From the IMG/VR virus record IMGVR_UViG_3300042470_000423, positions 1 to 37,702 of that record: a stretch of DNA of 37,702 nt; one strand, given 5' to 3'. Shown here piece after piece: positions 8,882-16,913 of the stretch (position 1 is the first letter of the stretch; each line of letters starts with the position of its first letter). The position numbers were made by a program, and so were the translations under genes. The notes below the pieces were generated by a model. That model made no database searches, had not been told where the DNA came from, and saw only the letters and a list, made by a program, of their open reading frames with translations. The stretch comes from a virus.

Positions 8882-9560
8882 TCAACCCTTCAACTGTGTT
8901 CACTGTGGCAAGAGTTTTATGAAAGACAAAACTCTAATAGCTCATATGTGCGAGCGAAAACGTCGCGCTCTACAAGAAACTGAAAAACGTGTACAAGCAG
9001 GATTTATGGCGTTTAATAGGTTTTGGCAACTGACACAAAGAAATAAAAAGGCTAAAACCTATGATGAGTTTGCCGATAGTTCTTATTACAATGCCTTTGT
9101 AAAGTTTGGTAGTTTTATCAACAATGTAAACCCACTTTACCCAGATAAATTTGTAGATTATGTAATAAAGAGCGGAGTTAAATTAGATCATTGGTGTAGA
9201 GATGAGCTGTACGAAAAATACCTATATGATACTATAAAAACTGAACCAGTGGAATCTGCTTTACAACGCTCAATGACTACCATGATGGAATGGGCCGATG
9301 AACACAAGGCCTTGTTTAATCATTACTTTAATTATGTTAGCCTAAACCGGGCGGTGTATGATATAAAAAATGGACAGGTTAGTCCATGGATTATTTTAAA
9401 TACCGTATCGGGTTACAAAATGGTATCAAATATGAATGACGAACAATTAGAGATGATTTCACCTGCGTTTGATCTTGCATTTTGGCAACGTAAGTTTAAA
9501 GATTCGCCAGCAGATGTAGCCTTGGTCAAAGAAATCTGTAAGGAGGTGGGCATAGAATGA
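8865..9560 (+). CDS. zinc-finger protein of unknown function
   Basis: A 231-residue protein. The N-terminus carries a C2HC/C2H2-like finger, CVHC (11-14) with H27 and C29, then a basic stretch CERKRR. The remaining 200 residues are predicted mostly helical and contain aromatic-rich motifs. The finger and basic patch suggest nucleic-acid binding. It overlaps the GT11 gene by 17 nt and the next gene by 4 nt (ATGA). In T4 the helicase loader gp59 has a similar size and neighbourhood, but I see no sequence match. Confidence 0.75.
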   Translation: MISLVNQPFNCVHCGKSFMKDKTLIAHMCERKRRALQETEKRVQAGFMAFNRFWQLTQRNKKAKTYDEFADSSYYNAFVKFGSFINNVNPLYPDKFVDYVIKSGVKLDHWCRDELYEKYLYDTIKTEPVESALQRSMTTMMEWADEHKALFNHYFNYVSLNRAVYDIKNGQVSPWIILNTVSGYKMVSNMNDEQLEMISPAFDLAFWQRKFKDSPADVALVKEICKEVGIE

Positions 9561-9940
9561 ATGAACAAACAAAAAGTTTCGTTGAAAAACATGACATACG
9601 AATACTAGACAAAAACAAACGTAGTCAGCGTTATAGACCGTTATCATTAAAATATTTTACTAATCCCAAAGATTATAATGAACTACTGCCAGAATATATA
9701 GAATACGATGTAGAACCCGTTTACACAGTAGAGATTAAATTAAGTGAACTTACAAAGATAGCCGAGTTCGAAAGTGAAGTGTTCAACCATATGCGTCAAC
9801 GTGGACACTATGATATGTTCAATTGGATCATGGAACAGAAAGAACGTGAGAAACATTTGAAAGAAAAATATCCAGCTGTGAAAAAAGCCTACGAACAGTA
9901 TAGCCTAATGTTAAAAATGGCAGAGGCGGGGGAACTATGA
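9557..9940 (+). CDS. small charged protein of unknown function
   Basis: A 127-residue, highly charged protein with a helical C-terminal half (EFESEVFNHMRQRGHYDMFNWIMEQKEREKHLKEKY). It overlaps both neighbours by 4 nt (ATGA type), so it is translationally coupled to the zinc-finger protein before it and the oxygenase-like protein after it. No recognised motif. Confidence 0.75.
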   Translation: MNEQTKSFVEKHDIRILDKNKRSQRYRPLSLKYFTNPKDYNELLPEYIEYDVEPVYTVEIKLSELTKIAEFESEVFNHMRQRGHYDMFNWIMEQKEREKHLKEKYPAVKKAYEQYSLMLKMAEAGEL

Positions 9941-10569
9941 GACACCCTGATTTTAAACTAAATGAAAATTTAATATTTCATCATGTAAAAGAAGGGAAAT
10001 TTGAATATTGGTACGCCGATGATTTTTACCTAGATCCTACCTATGTGCTAGACTTTATCAGATGGAAAGATGGATATTGGGATGCTTATAGATCTGTTAA
10101 AGATTTAGCCTTTCATAATAGACATGAGATAATTACACCACGTATTAAACACGCCTATGATTTTTTGTGTAATCAATTTAATATAACATATCCTGAAACA
10201 AGATTACACGAACTATTAATCACTAATGTTATTAAGCAAATTAAAGATACGCCCTATCAAACAAAATTCGACGAGATTCACAAAGATAGATGGTTAGCCG
10301 CCACTGTATTTTTAAATAAGGGAGAATACCCGGGTACAGTTCTTGTTGAACCCAAACCAGGAATTGAAATAGAAAATTGGTTCTGGGATGATGAAAAGCA
10401 AAGAAATGAAGGATGGGTTGACAAAGATAGCTTCGATCATATTATAATAGAAGCAAAATATAATAGATGTATCTTTTATAAATCTATAGAAGTTATGCAT
10501 TGTTGGGCACCAGATCAAAGATGGATTCGAGAAGAACGTGTTAATCAAATGTTTTACCTAGGCAAATAA
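9937..10569 (+). CDS. 2OG-Fe(II) oxygenase-like protein
   Basis: A 210-residue protein with an apparent facial triad: H115-x-D117 in IHKDRWLAATVFLN, and H188 in EVMHCW. A basic residue (R198 or R201) could bind 2-oxoglutarate. The spacing between HxD and distal His (about 71 residues) and the double-stranded beta-helix pattern resemble phage DUF6445-type proteins. It could hydroxylate a protein, sugar or nucleotide; the substrate is unknown. It is followed with a 1-nt overlap by a second oxygenase-like gene. Confidence 0.65.
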   Translation: MRHPDFKLNENLIFHHVKEGKFEYWYADDFYLDPTYVLDFIRWKDGYWDAYRSVKDLAFHNRHEIITPRIKHAYDFLCNQFNITYPETRLHELLITNVIKQIKDTPYQTKFDEIHKDRWLAATVFLNKGEYPGTVLVEPKPGIEIENWFWDDEKQRNEGWVDKDSFDHIIIEAKYNRCIFYKSIEVMHCWAPDQRWIREERVNQMFYLGK

Positions 10570-11126
10570 TGAATATACCACACGGTTTCGAGAATGATTG
10601 GATTATAAAAAACAACATAAAAGATAAAATTAATCTATTTCAGTTACGATCTAAAATAAGCGAAATCATAGCATCCAATAATTTACAAGATTGTAAAGAT
10701 AAACATTCGACCAAAGGCTCACAATCTTATCAGTTCGGATTGAAAGAGCATCTAAATAATTTCTATACACTAGGTATGCTGTGTCAAGATTTGTTAAATT
10801 CATCTAAGATTTTTTCAAAAAATATATATATCAAACCTGATAATGGATGGACTGTGTATGGAGGGGAAGATGGATTTCACACTGTACATAGACATAATAA
10901 AGAAATTGTAGGATACATTGCTGCGGTATTATATTTGACTGAAAGTTATAACACAGAACATAAGCCAGGTAAATTTTTTATCTTCGCAGGTAATCGTGCT
11001 ACTGAATATGTAACCAAAGAAGGAGACCTTATAATGTTCCCTAATCATTTATATCATGGTACCTATCCTCAAGGTCCAGGTCTGAGACAAACACTTAACT
11101 TAGAATTCCAGGTAAACTATGCCTGA
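10569..11126 (+). CDS. 2OG-Fe(II) oxygenase-like protein (2OG-FeII_Oxy_5 pattern)
   Basis: A 185-residue protein with the HxH motif HRH (107-109), the strand GYIAAVLYLT, then MFPNHLYHGTYP with the distal H163 and R173 in GLRQTLNLEF. This order matches the putative 2OG-Fe(II) oxygenase family common in marine T4-like phages. It overlaps the preceding oxygenase by 1 nt and the DnaE-like gene by 8 nt. The substrate is unknown. Confidence 0.75.
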   Translation: MNIPHGFENDWIIKNNIKDKINLFQLRSKISEIIASNNLQDCKDKHSTKGSQSYQFGLKEHLNNFYTLGMLCQDLLNSSKIFSKNIYIKPDNGWTVYGGEDGFHTVHRHNKEIVGYIAAVLYLTESYNTEHKPGKFFIFAGNRATEYVTKEGDLIMFPNHLYHGTYPQGPGLRQTLNLEFQVNYA

Positions 11127-11688
11127 TATTGATATAGACTTTGCGGATAGATCTAAAATACTGGACATTATAAAACATGTACCTGCTAGTTTATCCATAG
11201 ATAAAAAACATAATACCGGTGTATATACGCATGAAATTCCGATTAACCCTTTGACTGGTAATGCCAGCATACATTATCAAGAAGCAGAACAAAGAGGATA
11301 CTTTAAACTAGATTTTCTAAACGTAGGCATATATAAAGATATTCGCAGCGAAGAACATCTCAATGAATTACTGAATAAGGAACCACTATGGGATTTACTG
11401 GAACAGGACGATTTCGTCAACTTGCTATTTCACGTCAACGGACATGGTTCGATCTTAAGAAGTATGAAACCCCGGACGATAGACCAACTAGCGGCAGTTT
11501 TGGCTATGATACGCCCTGCGAAACGTTATCTGATTGGGAAAGATTGGACTACGGTGATGAACGAGGTTTGGACCAAACCCGATAATGACCAATACTACTT
11601 TAAAAAGTCACACGCCATAGCATATGCGGCCGCTGTGGTAGTACAGATGAATCTAATCTGCGAACAAATAAGTTATGATTATGGATAG
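11119..11688 (+). CDS. miniature DnaE (DNA polymerase III alpha) palm-like protein
   Basis: A 189-residue protein that lines up in order with blocks of bacterial DnaE. PDIDIDFADR (2-11) matches PDFDVDF with the first two catalytic Asp. KHNTGVYTHEI (30-40) matches KHAGGVVIAP. GYFKLDFLNVG (60-70) matches VKFDFLGL with the third catalytic Asp (D65). LFHVNGHGSILRSMKP and DQLAAVLAMIRPA match FQLESRGMKDLIKRL and IALVALFRPGP. FKKSHAIAYA (161-170) matches FNKSHSAAYA. The PHP domain, fingers insertions, beta-binding and OB regions are missing. It overlaps the previous gene by 8 nt. The function is unknown; it could be a regulator, a decoy of host PolIII or a minimal polymerase. Confidence 0.8.
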   Translation: MPDIDIDFADRSKILDIIKHVPASLSIDKKHNTGVYTHEIPINPLTGNASIHYQEAEQRGYFKLDFLNVGIYKDIRSEEHLNELLNKEPLWDLLEQDDFVNLLFHVNGHGSILRSMKPRTIDQLAAVLAMIRPAKRYLIGKDWTTVMNEVWTKPDNDQYYFKKSHAIAYAAAVVVQMNLICEQISYDYG

Positions 11689-12062
11689 ACTTTTCTAGTC
11701 GTTCTTACTAATTGAATCGACCTACGCTTGACACGTTTTTCTGCTATATCGCTAAGGTTTACTACAGGTCCGAATATAAGCTCTACATCCTTAGCGTTGA
11801 AAGTCTTAATACTGTATCTGTATGAGCTCATTTCTACTTTTAAAAAAATATTGATTGGTATTTTACGATTACTTTCCCACCACCATACTTCTCCTAGCTC
11901 TAAAAAAACTTTACGATCGGATAGGTCTTTGATTGATTCAATATCATATATACTAGCAATATTGTTATCAAAGTTTATAATGATACCGACGTATTCAATG
12001 TCATTACTTTTAATACAGCTAATGAAAGGGTAGTTTTTTTGAAAGTCGGAAAACGAACTCAT
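11679..12062 (-). CDS. unknown protein with late promoter
   Basis: A 127-residue beta-rich protein with the motif GEVWWWESNRKIPINIFLK in the middle and a very basic C-terminus (KRVKRRSIQLVRTTRK). No family recognised. It converges on the DnaE-like gene with a 10-nt 3' overlap. A perfect late element on the - strand (12107-12100) lies 37 nt upstream of the ATG, so it is probably expressed late, perhaps as a virion or DNA-contact protein. Confidence 0.7.
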   Translation of the reverse strand: MSSFSDFQKNYPFISCIKSNDIEYVGIIINFDNNIASIYDIESIKDLSDRKVFLELGEVWWWESNRKIPINIFLKVEMSSYRYSIKTFNAKDVELIFGPVVNLSDIAEKRVKRRSIQLVRTTRKVYP

Positions 12063-12068
12063 CTTATC

Positions 12069-12076
12069 TATAAATA
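12069..12076 (+). promoter_or_regulatory. T4-type late promoter, 5 nt before ATG
   Basis: A perfect TATAAATA. The ATG of the following gene (12082) starts after 5 nt. In T4 the late element is centred near -10, so the predicted +1 falls on the A of the ATG. Confidence 0.75.
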
Positions 12077-12081
12077 ATTGT

Positions 12082-12915
12082 ATGCAAAATTTGCCAATCT
12101 ATTTATACGCCAATACCTTAGAAGTTACTTTAGATTTGGATGCTACTATCAGAGGGGTTAACAGAGTCATGTACCAACGCGACCTTAATATTCAAAAAGG
12201 TATTAAAAACCAAGTTCGTATTCAGTTTAAGAATAGCGACCAAAAGAAAATCAGCGTTTCATCAACACAGACCTTTGTTTTCTCCATGTATGACGCAATT
12301 AATAGAAGATTGATTTTAGAAAAACCATTGGAAATTTTAGAAACTAATACGGCTACTAGAGGATTGGCACTGTTAACTCTGACAGAAAGTGATACCATAG
12401 ATCTTCTAAAATCCAGTTACCAGTTTAGTGTAAAAATACTAGATGATGATGGTTCATACAGTCCCGCATATTCTAACACCTACTACGGCGTAAATGGTAC
12501 GGCACACATTTTAGAAGATGTATATCCCGTTCTTCAGCCCAGCGTAGATGTATCAGACTTTCAAAAAAGTTTTAATGCGGATACCAATCTTTACGAACAC
12601 AAAAGCGGTAACGTATATGCTAACGCAGAATTTAATGGAAACACAGCACTACATACTGCGGCCCTATATCTACGTAACTACAGAGGAACTGTGTTAGTAC
12701 AGGCTACATTAAGTAACAGCCCTAGCAGTTTTGGCAAATATTCCACAATTCAAACTAGAAACTATACAGGGTTTACTGGAGTTGATTATGTTAACTTTAA
12801 TGGTGTTTATACCTACGTAAGGTTCATTCACATTCCATCTACTAAACCTGGGGATCCAGATAATGATGATCCCGACTACTACGGCGCCGTTGACAAAATT
12901 CTGTACAGAAGTTAA
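12082..12915 (+). CDS. probable tail/baseplate structural protein
   Basis: A 277-residue beta-rich protein. The N-terminal half (about 15-140: LDATIRGVNRVMYQRDLNIQKG, then FKNSDQKKISVSSTQTFVFSMYD and SYQFSVKILDDDG) looks like an Ig-like or BppU-type baseplate domain. The C-terminal half looks like a second beta-sandwich (ALYLRNYRGTVLVQATLS). No Cys clusters or membrane segments. The perfect late promoter immediately upstream fits a virion protein. The exact role is unknown. Confidence 0.7.
   Translation: MQNLPIYLYANTLEVTLDLDATIRGVNRVMYQRDLNIQKGIKNQVRIQFKNSDQKKISVSSTQTFVFSMYDAINRRLILEKPLEILETNTATRGLALLTLTESDTIDLLKSSYQFSVKILDDDGSYSPAYSNTYYGVNGTAHILEDVYPVLQPSVDVSDFQKSFNADTNLYEHKSGNVYANAEFNGNTALHTAALYLRNYRGTVLVQATLSNSPSSFGKYSTIQTRNYTGFTGVDYVNFNGVYTYVRFIHIPSTKPGDPDNDDPDYYGAVDKILYRS
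12100..12107 (-). promoter_or_regulatory. T4-type late promoter (- strand)
   Basis: A perfect TATAAATA on the - strand, inside the first codons of the + gene. Its predicted start is near 12094, which leaves a 32-nt leader for the gene starting at 12062. The two late transcripts would overlap by about 12 nt. Confidence 0.65.
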
Positions 12916-12924
12916 ACTAATAGT

Positions 12925-13926
12925 GTGAACCTTATTGAATCATCACTATTAGCAGTCTTGCCTCCGAAACGTAAAAATACTCCCAGTGGATGGATCAGTT
13001 TCGATGCGCCGTGTTGTCATAACAGAGGTGAAAGCAGAGACACTAAAAAACGCGGAGGAGTATTAATTAGTCCTACCGGTGGGTTTCAATATCATTGCTT
13101 TAACTGTGGATTTAAGGCTGGGTGGTCCCAGGGCAAACTTCTCAGTACCAATACCAAGACTTTATTCAAATATCTAGGTATGCCATCTGACGATATTTCA
13201 AAATTAAACCTTTACGCCTTAAAACTCAAAGAAGATCAACCTGCCGAAGTAAAACAATTAAGTTTGGACTTAGAAGAACGAGATTTACCAGACCAGACTG
13301 TGAGTCTTACAGAGTTATTAGCAGACACAAATCCAGAACTGACAGAAATTCAACATAAATTAGTAAACTATCTAATTGATAGAGGTATGGGTATAGATTG
13401 GTATCCATGGCACTACAGTTTCAGTCCAGGTTATAATGACCGAATACTGCTGCCATTTTATTATCAAGAACGCTGTGTGGGCTATACTGGTAGAAAAATT
13501 GGACCAGGCAAACCCAAATATCTTTCAGAGGCACAACCCGGTTATGTTTTCAATATAGATAGACAGACTGATAATAAAAAATATATAATTGTAGTAGAGG
13601 GGCAATTCGACGCCATAGGTATTGACGGTGTGGCAGTAATGACAAATGAACCAAATCCTACACAGTGCCAACGCATAAACAACTTAGGCAAAGAAGTAAT
13701 CCTTGTGCCTGATAGAGATCGTCCAGGCAGTAGAATGATCACAGCAGCCTTGGAACATAATTGGTCTGTGAGCAGTCCACCGTGGCCCGACCATATCAAA
13801 GATGTAGCCGACAGTGTAAAAACGTTTGGTAGATTATACACACTACAATCTATCATACACTATAGAGAAACAGCAGAATTGAAAATAAAATTACTTAAGA
13901 AAAGACTAGAAAGCATTCATGACTAA
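12925..13926 (+). CDS. 61: DNA primase (gp61-like)
   Basis: A 333-residue DnaG-type primase, close to T4 gp61 (342 aa). The N-terminal zinc-binding motif is C30/H32 and C58-x2-C61 (YHCFNCGFKAGW). The RNA-polymerase core includes LLPFYYQERCVGYTGR. The TOPRIM motif is VVEGQFDAIG (224-232), followed by the metal motif DRDRPG (263-268). It makes RNA primers and pairs with gp41, which follows with an 8-nt overlap. The start is GTG 12925, with no strong Shine-Dalgarno visible. Confidence 0.92.
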   Translation: MNLIESSLLAVLPPKRKNTPSGWISFDAPCCHNRGESRDTKKRGGVLISPTGGFQYHCFNCGFKAGWSQGKLLSTNTKTLFKYLGMPSDDISKLNLYALKLKEDQPAEVKQLSLDLEERDLPDQTVSLTELLADTNPELTEIQHKLVNYLIDRGMGIDWYPWHYSFSPGYNDRILLPFYYQERCVGYTGRKIGPGKPKYLSEAQPGYVFNIDRQTDNKKYIIVVEGQFDAIGIDGVAVMTNEPNPTQCQRINNLGKEVILVPDRDRPGSRMITAALEHNWSVSSPPWPDHIKDVADSVKTFGRLYTLQSIIHYRETAELKIKLLKKRLESIHD

Positions 13927-15370
13927 ACCAAACTACAACACAGACATGCAGAAATTGTATCTAGAAATGTTCATGAGCGATGCCGAAACATTTATTAGAT
14001 GTCAAAATATTTTTGATCCAGAAAACTTTGATCAAAGGCTTAGATCCACAGCCAAATTTATCACAGAATATGTGGACAACTATAAGGTCATGCCCGAGGT
14101 GGTACAGGTCAACGCAGCCTGCCAAACTGAACTGAAAAAAATATCCATACCCAAGGAAAATTATGATTGGCTAATGGACGAGTTTGAAAAATTCAGCAGA
14201 CATAAAAGTCTAGAACGTGCTATATTGCGCTCGGCAGATATGTTGGAGAAAGGTGAATATAACCCAGTTGAAAAATTAATTAAAGATGCGCTACAGATCA
14301 GTCTGAACAAGGACATGGGCACTGACTACTTCATGGACCCTAGACAGAGATTAGAAAGTCTTAAGAATGCCAACGGTCAAATTTCCACAGGTTGGCCCAG
14401 TGTGGACAAGAAACTGTATGGCGGATTTAACAGAGGAGAACTGAATATATTTGCCGCAGGGTCGGGTGGTGGTAAGAGCTTATTTTTGGCCAACTTGGCT
14501 TTGAACTGGGCCCTAATGGGTCTGAATGTAATATACTTGACATTCGAGCTTAGTGAAAATCTTGTGGCCATGAGATTAGACAGCATGACCACAGGTATTC
14601 CCACTAGAGAAATATTTCGTAACATAGATGATGTAGAACTTAAGGTAAAAATGTTAAGTAAAAAATCCGGCAGTATACAGATCAAATATATGCCATCAGG
14701 TAAAAACTGTAATGATGTCAGAGCCTATCTCAAAGAATATCAGGTCAAGAAAGGCATCAGTCCTGATGTTATATTGATTGATTATCTAGACCTAATGATG
14801 CCTTTGTCAGTGAAAGTATCACCTTCAGATCTGTTTGTTAAAGACAAATATGTATCAGAAGAAATTCGTAACCTGGCCATGGAGACACAGTGTATCACAG
14901 TGACAGCTTCACAATTAAATCGTGCTGCCGTGGAAGAAATTGAATTTGATCATAGTCATATCTCAGGCGGCCTATCAAAGATACAGACTGCGGATAATGT
15001 CATAGGTATCTTTACCAGCAGAGCTATGAAAGATCGCGGACGCTATCAGATACAGTTTATGAAGACACGCTCAAGTTCGGGCGTGGGGCAAAAGGTCGAA
15101 TTAGAATTTAATCTAGACACACTGCGAATCACAGACCTTAACGAAGATGACCAACCCCAGTCATCTATGCATGAACAACGATCTAATCCTAATACATTTA
15201 CCTTGAAACGAACCAGCGTGGTAACTACTAGCTCGGAAAATGTTGATCCGGAAACAGGCGAAATACGTATGCCCGATCAGGGCGCCACAGTTCAAAAACC
15301 ACGTGACAGACCCTTGAACACGGCCCTAATTAGATCAATGTTGCCCAAACTTAACCCGGAACGTGACTAG
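13919..15370 (+). CDS. 41: replicative DNA helicase (gp41-like, DnaB family)
   Basis: A 483-residue hexameric helicase (T4 gp41 has 475). Walker A is GSGGGKS (181-187) after the DnaB-type lead-in STGWPSVDKKLYGGFNRGELNIFAA. Motif H1a/E is YLTFELSENL. Walker B is VILIDYLDLM (284-293), and later blocks include ITVTASQLNRAAVEE and the arginine-finger region GVGQKVELEF. The C-terminal 70 residues are polar and probably disordered. It unwinds the lagging strand and activates gp61. Confidence 0.95.
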   Translation: MTKPNYNTDMQKLYLEMFMSDAETFIRCQNIFDPENFDQRLRSTAKFITEYVDNYKVMPEVVQVNAACQTELKKISIPKENYDWLMDEFEKFSRHKSLERAILRSADMLEKGEYNPVEKLIKDALQISLNKDMGTDYFMDPRQRLESLKNANGQISTGWPSVDKKLYGGFNRGELNIFAAGSGGGKSLFLANLALNWALMGLNVIYLTFELSENLVAMRLDSMTTGIPTREIFRNIDDVELKVKMLSKKSGSIQIKYMPSGKNCNDVRAYLKEYQVKKGISPDVILIDYLDLMMPLSVKVSPSDLFVKDKYVSEEIRNLAMETQCITVTASQLNRAAVEEIEFDHSHISGGLSKIQTADNVIGIFTSRAMKDRGRYQIQFMKTRSSSGVGQKVELEFNLDTLRITDLNEDDQPQSSMHEQRSNPNTFTLKRTSVVTTSSENVDPETGEIRMPDQGATVQKPRDRPLNTALIRSMLPKLNPERD

Positions 15371-15933
15371 AACCACTGATTGACTTTTTCTTTGGCTATG
15401 GCCTCTAAACAGGTCTGCCATTGATAATAAGGATCAACATCGAACACCAGTTCTTCTGTGGCACGAATTAATTCCCAACGATAACTGTTCATTTCTATTT
15501 GATCATTATAGATTTCACTGTCTAATCTACCAGATTCCCATAGCCAATAACCGGCACAGGCTCTGAACTTGCTGGGACCTTCGTTACGTGCCATGGCAGA
15601 CAACACACTGATGTCATTGGTTAGGCCAATATTATCCCCAAGTTCTACTGTGCTTAAACCACGCCAATCCAGACTGTGTAGAATATGAATCTTGTGAGTG
15701 TTGACCTGCCCACCGAAGTATATGGGCGACTCTCCTTCATGATCTATGCCTATGTTCTTGCTGATACGACCTATGGTGAGATCTTCATGCGGGTTGTTTA
15801 ACTGCAGACCAACGGCAATGTTTGGTGTGTGCGTGACCAACATGATTACACTTTTGGCCAACTCATTTTTAGGATTGTTGGGATTGGCCAAGAGCAGATG
15901 TCCTAGGTAACTTATATGCGATTCATCATTCAT
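15367..15933 (-). CDS. YqgE/AlgH-family (UPF0301) protein
   Basis: A 188-residue protein with the family pattern GHLLLANPNNP, then SVIMLVTHTPNIAVGLQLNNP, IYFGGQV and a C-terminal FRACAGYWLWESGRLDSEI. The bacterial AlgH/YqgE family (about 185 aa) has the same length and motifs; it has been linked to transcriptional control, but its biochemical role is unsettled. A late element on the - strand ends 5 nt before the ATG. Its 3' end overlaps gene 41 by 4 nt (convergent). A phage copy is unusual and may mimic or interfere with a host regulator. Confidence 0.8.
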   Translation of the reverse strand: MNDESHISYLGHLLLANPNNPKNELAKSVIMLVTHTPNIAVGLQLNNPHEDLTIGRISKNIGIDHEGESPIYFGGQVNTHKIHILHSLDWRGLSTVELGDNIGLTNDISVLSAMARNEGPSKFRACAGYWLWESGRLDSEIYNDQIEMNSYRWELIRATEELVFDVDPYYQWQTCLEAIAKEKVNQWF

Positions 15934-15938
15934 AGCTA

Positions 15939-15946
15939 TATTTAAT
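15939..15946 (-). promoter_or_regulatory. late-promoter element, 5 nt before ATG
   Basis: ATTAAATA on the - strand (6 of 8 to TATAAATA, core TAAATA intact) with 5 nt to the ATG at 15933. It lies back-to-back with the + element 3 nt away. Confidence 0.5.
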
Positions 15947-15949
15947 CAA

Positions 15950-15957
15950 ACTAAATA
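15950..15957 (+). promoter_or_regulatory. late-promoter element, 7 nt before ATG
   Basis: ACTAAATA (6 of 8, TAAATA core intact) with 7 nt to the ATG at 15965. No Shine-Dalgarno fits between element and start. Confidence 0.5.
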
Positions 15958-15964
15958 CAGAACT

Positions 15965-16663
15965 ATGAAGTTTCTAGAACTTTTGAACCCTATTCAACAG
16001 AATACCACACTCAATCCTAAGATTTGGGAACCACGAGGAGAACTCAAGGCCGAGGTGAGAGGCGCTCTACTACGCATAGCCGAAGACTTTGAACAGTTTG
16101 TGGGCATACCGTTTACTGTGGAAGATATAGTGATTACTGGATCAAATGTAAACTATAACTATACAGACAAGTCAGACCTGGATCTACACCTAATCACTGA
16201 CTATGCTGCCTTGGACTGTGCCCAAGAAGCCGAAGAACTGTTCGATGCCAAACGTCATCTCTATGAACAGGAACACGACGTTAAAATTTATGGGATACCG
16301 GTTACTCTATATGTGGAAGATCGGAACACTCCCGGTGTTAGCGGTGGACTATTCAGTGTGGCCAATAATCGCTGGATTACCAAACCACAACGTCGTCAAC
16401 CCAAGATCGATTTGAAAGAGATAGACAATATGGTACTGGTGTGGCACACACTAATAGATAACGCCGAACGTCTACAGGATTTAGACACTGCTGAAACACT
16501 GCTAAAACTAGCAAGAACCTATCGTAAACTGGGCCTAAAACAACCTGAAGGTGAGTTTTCTACAGCAAATCTAGTCTATAAGGTCATGCGCATGGATCAG
16601 AGCCTAGAACGTCTACAGGACCTACGGGATAAACTTCACGATCGTTGGTTGAGCGTGACCTGA
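15965..16663 (+). CDS. nucleotidyltransferase-fold protein
   Basis: A 232-residue protein. ITGSNVNYNYTDKSDLDLHLI (about 56-77) is the classic pol-beta superfamily signature: G-S, then D-x-D in SDLDLHL. A helical C-terminal domain follows (LQDLDTAETLLKLARTYRKLG). A third acidic residue may lie in the VTLYVED strand (about 115-121). Such enzymes add nucleotides to RNA, proteins or small molecules; the substrate here is unknown. It is divergent from the YqgE gene and convergent with the next - gene (28-nt overlap). Confidence 0.75.
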   Translation: MKFLELLNPIQQNTTLNPKIWEPRGELKAEVRGALLRIAEDFEQFVGIPFTVEDIVITGSNVNYNYTDKSDLDLHLITDYAALDCAQEAEELFDAKRHLYEQEHDVKIYGIPVTLYVEDRNTPGVSGGLFSVANNRWITKPQRRQPKIDLKEIDNMVLVWHTLIDNAERLQDLDTAETLLKLARTYRKLGLKQPEGEFSTANLVYKVMRMDQSLERLQDLRDKLHDRWLSVT

Positions 16664-16911
16664 TCCGCAAACCTTAGCAAGAACATACTACAGTACTTTT
16701 CCTTACTGAAACTTACTCCACAGTAGCCACTATTGTGCAGGCTCCACATGCTCCATGTCCATACTGCCCAGTGCGGTCCCACATTTGATTCTAACCAGCT
16801 TTCCATATAGTCCACACTCTGTGTCCAATCTGTGCGACCATTGACAATGACCACGGGCCATGGGGCCACGGCCTTATAGGGCAAACAGGGATGATCCCAC
16901 AGGGCTCGCAA
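16636..16911 (-). CDS. Trp-rich small protein, TTG start
   Basis: A 91-residue protein rich in Trp (eight) with no clear family. It starts 2 nt after the stop of the Ig-like gene at TTG 16911. A GGAGG at the Gly-coding 3' end of that gene lies 9 nt upstream and can serve as Shine-Dalgarno, which suggests coupled translation. It overlaps the 3' end of the nucleotidyltransferase gene by 28 nt on the opposite strand. It may be a small virion component or chaperone for its neighbour, but this is only inferred from the operon. Confidence 0.6.
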   Translation of the reverse strand: MRALWDHPCLPYKAVAPWPVVIVNGRTDWTQSVDYMESWLESNVGPHWAVWTWSMWSLHNSGYCGVSFSKEKYCSMFLLRFADQVTLNQRS

Positions 16912-16913
16912 GG

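Noticed and set aside
11388-11585. 65-residue + frame within the DnaE-like gene
   Set aside because: Shadow frame; the DnaE motifs are in the main frame.
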